64,000 bases of DNA from Canna indica (taxonomy: Eukaryota > Streptophyta > Magnoliopsida > Zingiberales > Cannaceae), in assembly GCA_034359265.1 (NCBI GenBank), contig CP136891.1, positions 55,692,501 through 55,756,500 on the forward strand, in the 5' to 3' direction. The translations under genes were made by a program, and so were the position numbers. The notes beneath the pieces are model-generated. The model saw nothing but the letters and a program-made list of their open reading frames with translations, had not been told where the DNA came from and did not search any database. Below, in pieces: positions 53,835 through 64,000 of the stretch (position 1 is the first letter of the stretch; each line of letters begins with the position of its first letter).

Positions 53835-56800
53835 ACTATCCGCCTTTGGTGTGATGAATTCCCTATTCACCTTAGCAACGGAATTCTCATTCTCATATGG
53901 TGGCATACGTGCTGCAGTTCAAGTACACAATGAGCTTCTGAGTAAGCTTGTGAATGGACATCTATATTTTTTTGATCAAAATCCAAGTGGGTGAATTCTT
54001 AATAGGTCAGGAATGAGAACTCTAATAATTTTGCAATGTGCAGAACTGCAGATTATCATTAGATCTCTGTGAAGCTCTTTAGTATAGAGTATGCTAATAA
54101 GAACTTTACAATGTGCAGATTATCATCAGATCTTTATACTATTGATGATTCTCTTCAATTTATTCTCAACATTCTCCTAGCCAATTTCTTTAGCTTGCTG
54201 GGTGTTGCAGTAGTTTTATCTTATTCACAGGTAGATGTACAGTTTGTTATAAAGATTAATCTCCAATTTATTTGATTTGTCATATCAATTATACAACACA
54301 AAACTGATGTTGCTAGGTCTATCAATGTTAATGCAGATAATTTTCTTGATTCTGTTATTTCCACTGGGTCATGTCCATCAAAAACTACAGGTCCTCAACT
54401 TTCAAACGTGGTTTTGTTCCTTCAAAATTTCATGCTTCAAGTTTAAGGGAAACACAGCCCTACAAATTATGATGTATATCTATCATGCCCTTTTGTAAGT
54501 TTGTTGGAATTATGATGTATATCTATCATGCCCTTTTGTAAGTTTGTTGGCACGATTGTATGCAATGATAATTGATCTATGTTTTTAATGTAAATTTGGA
54601 AGCACTACTTGAATTTATAATTTTTATTAAACCCATGTTGAGAAACATTAGTCGCTTTTGAAATAATTATCGTCGTATCTTTTTTAATTACTATCACCAA
54701 TAGGGTTTTTTTCTAAAGATGCTTAAGTTATATTAATATTCTTGACAACCGTCGTGTGTGGGCAAGCAAACTCAATTAAATGGTGCCAATCAAACACACA
54801 CATTGACTTAAATTGATGTATATGTTTTTTTAACTACTAACACTGACAGGAGTTGAATACAAGAGATAATGTCTTACTTCAATACCAAATTAAACTTGAT
54901 TCTCCAAGAACTTTATTAAGAAAGAGTCCAATACATACATTTATATTTTAAACACTGAACTCTTAAATAGGTTTGTGCAAATTTACTTCTTTGTCCATTG
55001 TTGTTGCCTTGTCATTGCATTCGTGCCTCCATTCAGCTTGACTTAATTATAACTGCAATTTTTAGGTGTATCATTTTATCATGTGTAATACAAATTGAAA
55101 TCTATTATAGTTCTATTACAGGTGTACCTCACATGAGCTTCGAAGACTATATAGTGTTTCTTAGTCACCTATATACTCATCTTTTACAGAAACGTTGGAT
55201 GGATCATCTACCATAAGGGTGTTGGGGAAATGACCACACTAGAGGAGGGGTGAATAGTGTGTTAACTAATCTTATCGCCTAATTTTGGTTTTAGTCGTTT
55301 CTTGATTAGTTAGGCTAAGCACGATATTAATAGCAAGCGGAAGTAATAAATATAAAGCAATTAACACAAAACAATATATCAATACTAACACAATTATTTA
55401 TAGTGGTTCGACCCCAACGCCTACTCCACTACCTAAGCACCCCGCTTAGGATTTTCAAACTAGTTTAACTAGATTAATTAGTTTCCTTACAATGAGGACT
55501 TTACACCAGAAAGTCTTCACTCTCAAACCGAAGGCAATTTCACTCCCGGAAGTATCTCGCCTTCCTACCGAGAGCATTCTCCCACCTCAACCTAAGGACA
55601 ACTCAACTAATCCTAGTAAACCACGTTTACACCGGTGAAATTAAGCCTCAAACACAAAGGCAACCACCCAATTTCAAGACCTAACAACCTAGGTCTTTAC
55701 AAGCTCAAATACAATGAAATAAACAAAAAAATACACAACTTAATGGAGCAATAAATCAAATAACTTATACTTAGCTCCAAATAAAATTTCCTAGCTTCCT
55801 CTTAATGCATTTGATGGTGAATCAATGAAGTCAAGGCTTACTCAAGAAGTTGAGAGATCAAAGCTAGGGATTTCAAGAATGGTGGCTCAATCACAAGGAT
55901 AATCAAATATGGCTCAAAGTATGTTGGATAAAGGGTAGAAGGCTTGCTAAGACTTCTATTTGTAAGCCTTGAGGAGATGGCATGAAACAGGCAACTCAAC
56001 GAGCGGAAAATTAGCCGTTTCCGCCGTCCGATCACAGGTCCAGTCGATCGTCGGTCGACCGACTGAGCGATCGAAGGCATCTTGCCATTTTTTGGCAGCA
56101 TTCGGTCGATCGACCGGTCTACCGAAACTGGGCAGACTGCTTGGTTTGGCTCGAATTTTGCTTGTTTGTTTGTTTTCTGGTTCCGTCTTCGCTAAGTCTA
56201 CTTATATAACATTTATTAACTTTAAGTTAAAAACTTTAAAACATAAATGTTATATAAGGATTACCCCCCACTTGGATTCAATAAAAATATCTAAAAAATC
56301 AAAATCCTTAAGAATCAAAATCTAGTTTTTGGGATCTAGTACAAATTTTCTAATCTCCCGGGTCAAATATGGGTAGGCTAAATGCTTCCAAATTTTTTTT
56401 AAAAATACATCGTTATCTAGTTTTTACCTAAGGAACAATTACCGTCGTTTTTTGTGTCAAGAAAATGTCTGTGTCATATAGCCCTCCAAGGAGCTCCCTA
56501 GGCTTAGTGAATTTTAGGCCAGGCGGTTTTTGAGTTTTCATATTTTGGGATTCGGGTTTGGTTTTTGGATTCTTATGCATCATCATGAGGATTTACAATA
56601 TAAATTAAACACCTGAGACCTAAACTTCAACTTCCCAAAGAATCCCGAGCGTCGACGAGCGTCCTTGCCGATTTCTTAGTGAGCCTAATGAATCACCAAT
56701 CTTATGTTCTTTATGCTACAGAAGCTCAATGAACAATTTTTATCAGCATCAGTTATCTTCTACTAAACATGGTTCTTTTTTTTCTTGACACAGACTGGTT

Positions 56801-57330
56801 GGTATTTTTTAAATAAAATATTGGTATGCGGCATTTGTATTACTTGTAACATTATTACTTCTTATTTCTTTTTTTATTTATTCATTATACTTCTTATCAA
56901 CAAGGTGATATACTTTTGCTCCATTTTATCAAGAAGATGCAATGAGTTCCTCTAGTTAGCTAAATATATGTTGTTAAGATGCACAACAGATAATGATGGT
57001 AATTGAAGGAAATATTCATGGGCAGATTCCTGGAGCATGTAAGGTTGTATCAGCAAACTTCCTATTCTGAGCAAACAACAAGTTTATGGCTTTCATTGCA
57101 GATCCAAGTATTATTACACTTGGTTTGGTAAGTCTGTGAACTAAAAAATATCTCCATTTTTAGATGTGGAGAATAATATCTTTTTGTGATCATATCTCAT
57201 ATGGATTTGATTGCAGGTAGGATTGGCACTATCGTATGCTGCACCAATAGCATCATTGTTGAGCAGCTTTCTTACAAGTTTCACTAAGACAGAGAAGGAA
57301 ATGGTTTCTATTGAGAGAGTTATTATGTTC
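53835..57330 (+). pseudogene. ABCC13-like: Captured exons of an ABCC13-like ABC transporter (second membrane domain)
   Basis: Exons in genomic order, with splice signals kept: about 53835-53990 (FGVMNSLFTLATEFSFSYGG, IRAAVQVHNELLSKL, FFDQNPSG then GTGAAT donor); 54119-54230 (RLSSDLYTIDDSLQFILNIL, LLGVAVVLSYSQ, donor GTAGAT); 54337-54390 (IIFLILLFPLGHVHQKLQ); about 57005-57127 (EIFMGRFLEHVRLYQQTSYS, TTSLWLSLQ, then shifted DPSIITLGL, donor GTAAGT); 57217-57330 (VGLALSYAAPIASLLSSFL, TEKEMVSIERV). These match the second transmembrane domain of plant ABCC/MRP transporters, closest by memory to ABCC13. Nucleotide-binding domains are absent. An LTR (B5) lies in what was an intron. Stops, lost segments and a frameshift show a non-functional copy. 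Confidence 0.85.
55220..56677 (-). mobile_element. Truncated family-B LTR (B5) inside CACTA-2
   Basis: Starts TGTTGGGGAAATGACCACAC and follows the family-B LTR through the box array (56045-56122) to GCGTCCTTGCCGATTTCTTAG, then stops about 150 bp before the usual CCAACA end. Flanks are CACTA-2 DNA on both sides. The number of palindromic boxes (two or three) is reduced relative to B1 and B2. Confidence 0.8.
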
Positions 57331-57639
57331 TTTAATATTTGAGAAAATAGTTTCTGTTGAGAGAGTTATTTATGTTTGAATACTTTCGCTTAGATGACCT
57401 AATTTTCTGTTATTATGTTCTTTTTGAAGAAATAGTTGTGAAGATATTGCACATCATAGACTAAAGATACTAATCTTTCCGTCTTGTTATTCTGGAATCA
57501 ATTTCGAGATAGTTACTCTTATTTTAGATTTTCACATGATTGACATTCTTTACTATTTAATATGATTTTATAAATTACAAAGAACTATAAAAAAATTATA
57601 TAGCTGAACTTTAATTGTTAAAATCGAAATTAAAGAATG

Positions 57640-58105
57640 GTCTCTCTATATAACACTATTCCCTACAATTTCTTTGCATGGAGATATGGTTTTTCCCTGC
57701 GGTTTACTTGTTGGGAGAAATAATTTTTCCCTATTGTTTATGCTTTAGAACAAATAATTGTTCCCAATGATTTAATCTGCGGGGAAAAACACCTTTCTCA
57801 GCGTTGAAATTATTGGCACAAACAACTTTTCCCTGCGGTTTACGCTGTAATTTTAAATGCTAGAAAAATCCTCTTCCTGCAATATCCTTGCATTTTTATG
57901 CGCTGGGAAAAATATGTTTGTGTTGTGGTTTACTAACTATAGCATAAAAGCTACTTTAGCCTGCAGTCGGCAAACTGTAGGGAAAGAAATTCCCCACGAT
58001 AGTTTAGGCTACGATTTTAAAACTGCAGGTGAAGCTTCTACTACAGTTAAAACTGCGGTGCAAGGTCCGAAAAATTTGTTGGCTAAAATAAGCTCTGTTG
58101 TAGTG
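57640..58105 (+). repeat. CACTA-2 right subterminal repeats
   Basis: Repeated TTTCCCTGCGGTTTAC-type phrases (57690, 57827) and TGCGGTTT/AACTGC copies. The unit is longer and more diverged than on the left side. A 57857-58117 open frame across it has no family resemblance. Confidence 0.7.
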
Positions 58106-58920
58106 AAAATGCAATAATAATTGAAGCAATAAATCAAACAACAAGTACTTAGCTCCAAAAGAAACTCCCTAGTCCTCTTGATGCATTGAGAAGATGAATC
58201 TATAAAGCTTGAAGGCTAAATCAACAAATGGAGATCAAAACTAGGGCTCTTTACAAAGATGACTCAATAATTCCTGTAGAGATGCAATGAGTGACTCTTT
58301 TTAGGCTTAGAAGCATCATGGGAGGCTTAAAAGTGAGTTTGGAATGGGTATTTATAACCCCCCAAACACAAGGTGTCGGTGTCTTTCTGTCAGTTGGCGA
58401 CGCCCGGTTGATCGTCGGTCGACCGACCGAGCGACCGCGGGCATACTTACACTTTTTGGCATACTTCGGTCGACCGAATTGGCTACTACCAATATTTTGC
58501 CACATTCGATTGACTGATCGGTCGACCGAATTGCCTTCTGCCCGATTTCCTCTTCTGTCAGTCGACCGGTCGGTCGACCGAATCTGGGCAGAGCAATTTT
58601 CTTGTGTATTTTTCTTGCGCGCTTCATTTTCGGGTTCCGACCTTCAGCGTGCGTCAACTTGGAGAGCTTTCCATGTGTTCTTTAGACTCGTCCAATACAT
58701 ATTTGGTGCACACGTTGAACTTCTAGAGATTTCCACGACGAACCCGAACGCGTCGATCAATGTCCTTATGATTTTTCGATTTCTTCTAATATTTTCGATC
58801 GAGGACATCGAGTGCTAACCAATATGGAACCTGAAAATATTTCTCAATGAAACATTAGTTTCATGTTTGTTAATCATCAAAACCAAGATTAAGACCAAGG
58901 TAGAAAACCTTTGGCCAACA
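58106..58920 (-). repeat. B4 5' LTR, distal part, with U3 box array
   Basis: Resumes family-B LTR text (GCAATAAATCAAACAACAAG). Contains a TATA-like GTTATAAATAC on the minus strand near 58350 and palindromic boxes at about 58408-58590 (CGGTCGACCG, double box TCGACCGGTCGGTCGACCG at 58562-58580). Ends CCAACA at 58920. Confidence 0.82.
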
Positions 58921-59027
58921 ATCCGACCAGCACCAGATGATGTCCAAATTGATGATGCTTCGCAACGGAGCAACCGACTCCATCCTGTGTTAAGCCTTCC
59001 CCACTTTCTTGGAGAAAGCTCCACTAC
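58921..59027. other. Flank between B4 and element F
   Basis: 107 bp without recognised features. The outer edge of the F LTR may lie inside it. Confidence 0.4.
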
Positions 59028-59979
59028 TATGGTTTTGACAGTATAAGTCTCTTAGGAAAACTTTTGCTAATAGCAAAGTAAGAACCAAAACAAAAGCACA
59101 CTCAAACACAAGACATTTGTTTACGCAGTTCAGTGACAAACCAATCACCTAATTTGCTGGGAACTCATCGGACAGATGCCCAATCCACTCTCTATAAGTA
59201 CAATTTTAATCCTCAAGATTTCATACACGAAATCTGACTACCAGTACTACAGTAAATTGAAAATAACAAAAACCTATTTGCTATTACAAGTACATACCAA
59301 CTTGCCTCTTTTTGACATCCCAGCCACAAAGTCCAATCCTCCACACAGCGTTGTGTTGTAGCGAGTTATCAGCCCGAAACCAATCTTTTCCTGAAGATAA
59401 AAAATGTTGATTGTTGCTTTTCTGCACTCAACAATTTGCAGTCAGTAGTCTCAACTACTCTCAATAATTGGCAACGCAATATTTGTACTTGGAGAGAGTT
59501 GCAGATCAGATCTTTTCATCTGAATTTATATGAGATAACTAAAAGATCTGAATCAATGATGTTCATTACAATGTTGTTTAATGAACCCATCAGTTAAACA
59601 ACCAACAACCATCGATTTGAATAGCCAGCATTGAAAGCTTCATAAAGTTCAAATCAAACAGTAACGCCTAGAGCATAAAGAGTAGAAACTCACTACTACT
59701 CATAACACCAAAACAGACAATCGATAAATAAATACGATTATTAACAATACCAGAGATATATGGAGAATGATCATCAATATTGAATTCCAACAGACTTCTC
59801 ATTCGCAACATACTTATCCAGAAAATCCTTAGACTGTAGAAGTAGTAGAGACTGCCCCTACACATTTGAAACTGTCATCATATAGGCAGAGCTCCTCATA
59901 GTTGACTGTGCAAAAACTAAGAATTCACCAAGAACAATTTTGCCAAATACAACCAACATATAAAAGCTAAACACTAACA
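59028..59979 (-). repeat. Element F 3' LTR (outer boundary approximate)
   Basis: The inner end is clear: the minus strand reads AAAGGGGGAGAT then TGTTAGTGTTTAGCTTTTA, a purine tract followed by an LTR start. The outer end is uncertain because the other LTR lies outside the window; it is placed near TGGTTTTGACAG at 59030. Confidence 0.6.
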
Positions 59980-60497
59980 ATCTCCCCCTTTGTCTTATTT
60001 GGCAAAACCCATACTGACCAGATAAAAAAGAGTAGTAACAGATGACAATAGGAAGTTTCACTACATCAAATAATTCAACAGTAAAAGGATAATATCCAGT
60101 CAAGGTCATAGATAGACCATAATCCCACAGAGTCACATCACACAGAGACAAAGCAAATAAAAGATTACAACCAACCATCATCCAAAGCAACATACAGCCA
60201 GATCAGTTATAAAGTTTTAAGTACCACAACCAAAGAGTTTAAAGAGCATCACCAAGAGAAGTTGCAACCAGACAAAAAGGACAACTACTTGTTCTCCCCC
60301 TTTTTGGCATAATAAGCCAAAGGAGTAAAACATGAAAGTTAGTGTGTAATCAGAACTTTTAGAGGAAGATGAATCGGACAAACTTCCAGAGGAAAGGGAG
60401 GCTAGCTCTGTAGCTGCCAACTTTCAAAGGAAAGGGAGGCTAGTTCTGTAGTGGCGGCTGTGAAGTAATCAATAATTTCCTTTTTTATTGTAATTAC
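59980..60497 (-). other. Element F non-coding spacer with two purine tracts
   Basis: AAAGGGGGAGAT at 59979-59990 abuts the LTR; a second tract, AAAAAGGGGGAGAAC, lies at 60292-60306. Both are followed upstream by similar words (CCAAATAAGACAAAG and TTATTATGCCAAAAAG on the minus strand). No coding sequence. Confidence 0.65.
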
Positions 60498-62586
60498 TTA
60501 CTGCTGGAGTTTAGCCATGGTTTCTCTAGTAGAGAACAACTCATCTAGAATCTCCCTTTCTACATTTGAGGTAGCACCATAACCAGTCTTAACTGAACTT
60601 GAGCCAGACAGATTCTTGGTAGGAGTTCCAACCCTTTTTAAGCTCTTGTGATGAATCTTGAGTGAAGTACCCAAAGGAACTAGTACTTCATCTGATGAAC
60701 ATTTGAATCCTTGTCTTTCCAGGATTCCATAGATCAAGTTAGGAAAAATTAAAAACATTCTAGACTTAGATTGAAGTCTACTCCTTACAGAAATAATACG
60801 CTCGTATATCAAACTGCCAAGGTTGAAAGGAATTCCATTGGTAATTTACTAGAGTAGCATGACCATTTCCTTGTTGAGAAAAGTAATATGAGAGGTTGGG
60901 ATCCAATGATTTTCGGCAATGAGAAATAAGACTGGATAAAAAGTGTTCAACGAAGAAGATCTTATATCATGACTACTAGTCCAGTTTTGAATATCACCAT
61001 TTGACACTTCTTTGCCAACTAATTTTAGAAACTCTCGATTGGACTCATTAGACTCATCACAAGTAGATGCAAACTCAGAAAAACTAACAAATTTATTAAT
61101 GTTGGCTGGACAAAACTTGTACCAATTTCCTCTAAGAAAAACTTCATGAAAATGACTACTACCAGGTTCAGAAATATCTTCAAATAAGTTGAAGTAAAAT
61201 TCAAGAATTGGTTATTTGCAAGATTGACAGTCTTATAAGAACTAGACAAATTTGTTTTCTTAAGAACTTTTAGAAATGGTTTGCACTTTAAGGAAATTTG
61301 TTCTAAATCAAATAGTCTTTGGAAAATTATACCTCTTGACTATAGTGCCTTCCATAGAGGAAAAAAGATCATTAGAAAGCAGTCCTTTATGAAGTTTGCT
61401 GACTGCAATTTTCTTCTCAGCTTTCTTCCTGACTAAGTAAGTTTCTTCTTGGGTGTAGGACATTTTCTCTGTTTAGGAGCAGCAGTTTTCTTTTCTCTTG
61501 AAACATCAGGATTGTGTTTCCTCTTCTTTGACTCTCTTAATTCAATAGCCATGTGTAACAAAGGCTCATTGTCTGAATTAGTTTCTAGATTGACAGTTTC
61601 TCCAAACAGAAGGTTTGACTTCACTGGCATCTTTCTTTTAGAACTTCTCTTTTGGTCAGGTTGACTAGACACCTTCTTCTTTTTCTTTGATGAGGCTGCC
61701 TTATCCTGACTAGGTGTAGATCCTTTCTTTTGGGAGTAGAAGCCTTAGGAATCATAAGCTCAGAGTCATCAGTGGGGGTTTTGTTTAGGTCCATTTCTTC
61801 TGGAATGGGTGCTTGTGAGGATGTTCCAACAGCAAAATCCATGTTAGCAGTCCTAACTGCTTCTTTGCTTGGTGTAGTAGTTTCAGCTGCTATTGATGTA
61901 GTACAAGCAATTTTAAATGCTTTTGGTATCGTTCCAAATACTATTGTAGGAACTTGTGTGTGCTTACTCATAGGTGCTTCTTTTGTAGTTTTAACTGTGA
62001 CATTCGTAGTTGAGACTAGCTGTTGACAGTCTGAAATGTTGACACCACTGTCTTGTATAGGTGCAATTACTTCTTCTTGGTCATGTTGACTGGAGTCTGT
62101 AGAAACAAGAGATGGACCGGTCTTGACTAGAATTGACTCAAAATAATCAGTAACAACAACATTAATGTCAAAATCAAGACAAGTTTGCACTAGAGAAAAA
62201 ATTGGCAAGTTTATGTCAAAGTCCTTTGTTCTAGAATCAACACCACGAGAAATAGAGCCGCCAAGAAAACAAACATTCTCTTTTGACGTACCCTTAGCCG
62301 AAACATTCTTCCCCTCAACAATAGATATCCTAAAAGGAGATTGGGGGGTTTTTGAAATCATACCTCTTTCGCTTCTCCTCAATGGTTGATCAGCCGGTCT
62401 TCTTCATGCATTCTTCTTTATCTTATGACCTTGAGCAGTAGGAGGAGGAGGAGATGACATTTCCACATAATGAGGCATAGTAATAGTTGGTTCATCCTTT
62501 TCGCTAGGGTTTCAAGATTGCATCTTCTTCACCGTCGATGTATAAACTTTTCTTACAAAACCTTTCTTCCTCTTTTCTTCGGCCAT
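60498..62586 (-). pseudogene. Element F extra ORF between pol and LTR (putative plant transposon protein domain)
   Basis: Start MAEEKRKKGFVRKVYTSTVK at 62586, then two TGA codons (about 62512 and 62405) at which a C-to-T change in CGA is the simplest origin, then a long Ser/Thr/Pro-rich frame (62382-61621) and a basic Lys-rich segment (KRKHNPDVSREKKTAAPKQR). Further on, in decayed frames: EFYFNLFEDI, HEVFLRGNWYKFCPANINKF and SLIYERIISVRSRLQSKSRM with LIYGILERQGF. The pattern [VREFYxN]...[G...FxPxxINxFL]...[LIxxxI...LI...L...G] is that of the putative plant transposon protein domain (PF20167, as I recall). Function unknown. Confidence 0.7.
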
Positions 62587-62914
62587 CTTCTATTTAAGAG
62601 GTGAGAGTAGATGAAAGGATAGGAGAGTGGAGATTTTACTCATCGCCAGTTACCTCAAGGGGAAGAAGAGAAAATTGCAACACCCAAAATTTGATTAGGG
62701 CGTGAAATCAAAACTCCAATAAAAGGGGGCACAAGTGCGGCCTTTAAAAAAGAAGCATTTAAAGATTAAAAAAAACTTCGGCTGAGAGTAAGTGTATCAC
62801 CATAATTTAGCTTTCACAAAGCAATAAGTGGTGAGATAAAAAAAATTGAAGCCCTGAAACCTTTTCATTTTATTCACCCCAATGATTATATATTTATTTC
62901 TTTTAGAAATAAGG
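62587..62914 (-). other. Spacer between RNase H and the extra ORF
   Basis: AT-rich, no coding resemblance. A subgenomic promoter or splice acceptor for the extra frame might be expected here, but none could be identified. Confidence 0.4.
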
Positions 62915-63320
62915 TGTGTCATCCGACACATGATCTGAGAGCAGGTTTTAATTGTTCAACCCTTTTTCCTTTACAGGTCTTGGAGAAAATATCTACCACT
63001 TGTCTATTTATTGAAATATATCCCAGTTGTACATTCCTCATCCAAGTCAACTGTGTAGTACAACTGTCCGCAGTCAGGTGGTCTGCTTCTGCTGAAGAGA
63101 AAGAAATAAAATTTTCTCTTTTATTCAACCAAGCTATCAGGTTTCTACCAACATAAGTGCATGTGGTACTCTTTATGTCATCTAAATTATTAGACCAATC
63201 TGTATTGGTATATGCTACAATACAAGAGTTAGAATCAATAGAATGCAAAAAATCATTATCCAAATCACTTTGAATATATCTTAGAATCCCCTTAGCTATC
63301 TGATGATGAGACTCCTTGAG
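62915..63320 (-). pseudogene. Element F RNase H
   Basis: Minus strand: LKESHHQIAKGILRYIQSDL, then IVAYTNTDWSNNLDDIKSTT (family G-Y-S-D-A/S-D-W-A-G; the first Asp is Thr-Asn here) and CTYVGRNLIAWLNKREN, FISFSSAEADHLTADSCTTQ and LTWMRNVQL. A section is missing after that, then VDIFSKTCKGKRVEQLKPAL, the usual Copia pol end (family D-I-F-T-K). Frame is open from 63263 to 62919. Confidence 0.83.
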
Positions 63321-63429
63321 TTAGCTTGATACCTTACACATATCTTATTACTGAACCAACATTAGTTTTGTTATCAATGAATTTCTGAAAGCAGTTGATC
63401 ATACCTACGTAAAAACTAATATCAATATC

Positions 63430-64000
63430 ATCATGTTTGTTTAGTCTCTAATCATGATCAGGATCTTCAAAGCCTTTGGACTTTCCAAAATATATTTCTT
63501 CATTTAGAAACCATTTATGAGAGTAGTCTTGACAACCATTTGATCGAGATGGAAAGACCCTGGAAATCTTGAAACACCACCCAGTTTCAACTGCTGATAA
63601 GACCGCCCTAGTTGTTTTCCTTCTTGCCAAGGGTAATGTACAACTTCTAGTTTTTCAAAAAATCTAGAAATTCCCCTGACAATTTCAAAACTTACAAGTT
63701 TCTTTGAACCACTGTAATTTTCAAGGTCCAACCATTGATGCCATAGATTAATGTTAGAAGAAACAATTGAATGAAAAATAGATGAGTAGACAATTTTTTA
63801 ACAGTTGTTTCTAGGTCTATTCCCTTCAAGAATATAATTTCCAACTTCATCAAAACTTTGCAAATGTTCTTAGTGAAATGAACATTTAAATTCTGATCAC
63901 ACAATTGACTTATACTTACAAGATTAGCCTTGAGACCTTCTACAAGCAAGATATTTTCCAGATTAGGAATTCCTGAAACATTTAGATTTCCAACTCCTCT
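63430..64000 (-). pseudogene. Element F protease end, pre-integrase and reverse transcriptase scrap
   Basis: LLVEGLKANLVSISQLCDQN (63949-63890, family L-x-V-x-G-L-K-x-N-L-L-S-I-S-Q-L-C), then KKLVSFEIVRGIS and EGKQLGRSYQQLKLGG (pre-integrase), then a jump directly into TTLINGFLNEEIYFGKSKGF then EDPDHD, the family F-L-N-G-x-L-x-E-E-V-Y-M-x-Q-P-x-G-F of reverse transcriptase. The integrase core and the start of the reverse transcriptase are therefore deleted. 63321-63429 is too decayed to assign. Confidence 0.75.

Larger units (their letters stand above)
52496..58105 (+). mobile_element. CACTA-2, non-autonomous CACTA element carrying host transporter exons (Pack-type)
   Basis: Starts CACTACAACAAAATTCG and ends with GAGCTTATTTTAGCC in mirror (…CTGTTGTAGTG), with AAA duplicated at 52493-52495 and 58106-58108. 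Subterminal repeats are of the ACCGCAACTA / TGCGGTTT kind. No transposase was found. It contains fragments of an ABCC13-like gene (53835-57330) and a truncated family-B LTR (55220-56677). Without that LTR it is about 4.15 kb. Confidence 0.87.
51742..58920 (-). mobile_element. Element B4: family-B gag start, PBS and 5' LTR, split by CACTA-2
   Basis: LTR text runs from about 51990 (GGTGAAATGGCCACACTAG) to 52495, is interrupted by CACTA-2, and resumes at 58109 to end AACCTTTGGCCAACA at 58920. The break falls in the same A-rich phrase as 55720-55740 of copy B5, which confirms the register. Everything beyond the gag start was lost to the left, where element E lies. Confidence 0.85.
59028..64000 (-). 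mobile_element. Ty1/Copia element F, minus strand, 5' part outside window
   Basis: From right to left: protease/pre-integrase remnant, reverse transcriptase scrap, RNase H (62915-63320), an extra frame (62586-60498), non-coding DNA with purine tracts, 3' LTR (59979 to about 59028). The integrase core and most of the reverse transcriptase are deleted. Degenerate throughout. Confidence 0.78.

Noticed and set aside
57857..58117. 86-codon frame at the right end of CACTA-2
   Set aside because: Runs through subterminal repeats and past the end of the element into LTR DNA.

Overview
This window looks like a transposon-dense, probably pericentromeric or otherwise heterochromatic block of a flowering-plant nuclear genome. 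I found no intact host gene. Everything recognisable is a plant transposable element: an L1-type LINE, a PIF/Harbinger element with its Myb/SANT partner, two CACTA (En/Spm) elements, foldback MITEs, Ty1/Copia LTR elements and Ty3/Gypsy chromovirus-like and Tat-like LTR elements. Intergenic DNA is AT-rich, and primer-binding sites match the 3' end of plant initiator tRNA-Met. The species cannot be named from sequence alone.

Layout. (1) 1-16380 is a decayed LINE on the + strand. Its endonuclease domain is split by a PIF/Harbinger element (1172-12759, TSD CTG), which is itself split by a 7.2-kb CACTA element (1245-8411, TSD TTA). The CACTA still has a nearly complete transposase with one amber codon and an apparently intact five-exon second gene. 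(2) 16381-23345 is AT-rich DNA with three MITE-like foldbacks and no genes. (3) 23351-36081 is a minus-strand Copia element, here called A, bounded by a perfect 5-bp TSD (GGCTT). Its right LTR holds a plus-strand gag-only element (B1) and a solo LTR of the same B family (B2). (4) 36140-43997 holds a B-LTR fragment, a deleted Gypsy element C1, and a minus-strand Gypsy pol fragment D that is split by a solo LTR (C2, perfect TSD ACCCG). (5) 43998-51741 is a degenerate chromovirus-like Gypsy element E with a 2.6-kb 3' LTR that carries another B LTR (B3). (6) 51742-58920 is a B-family minus-strand gag start and LTR (B4), split by CACTA-2 (52496-58105, TSD AAA). CACTA-2 carries exon fragments of a host ABCC13-like ABC transporter and contains yet another truncated B LTR (B5). 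(7) 58921-64000 is the 3' half of a degenerate minus-strand Copia element F, with an extra reading frame between pol and the LTR.

How the parts relate. The insertions give a readable relative chronology: LINE, then Harbinger, then CACTA-1; A, then B1 and B2; D, then C2; E, then B3; B4, then CACTA-2, then B5. Family B kept inserting over a long time and is present at least six times.

The most unusual signals are these. Arrays of palindromic boxes (core CGGTCGACCG) lie just upstream of the TATA box in the U3 of A- and B-family LTRs, with spacing that clusters near whole helical turns. A set of tandem hairpins in the E LTR has outer stems that change by compensatory substitution. CACTA-2 has captured ABCC13-like transporter exons. 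The Harbinger insertion site is palindromic around CTG.
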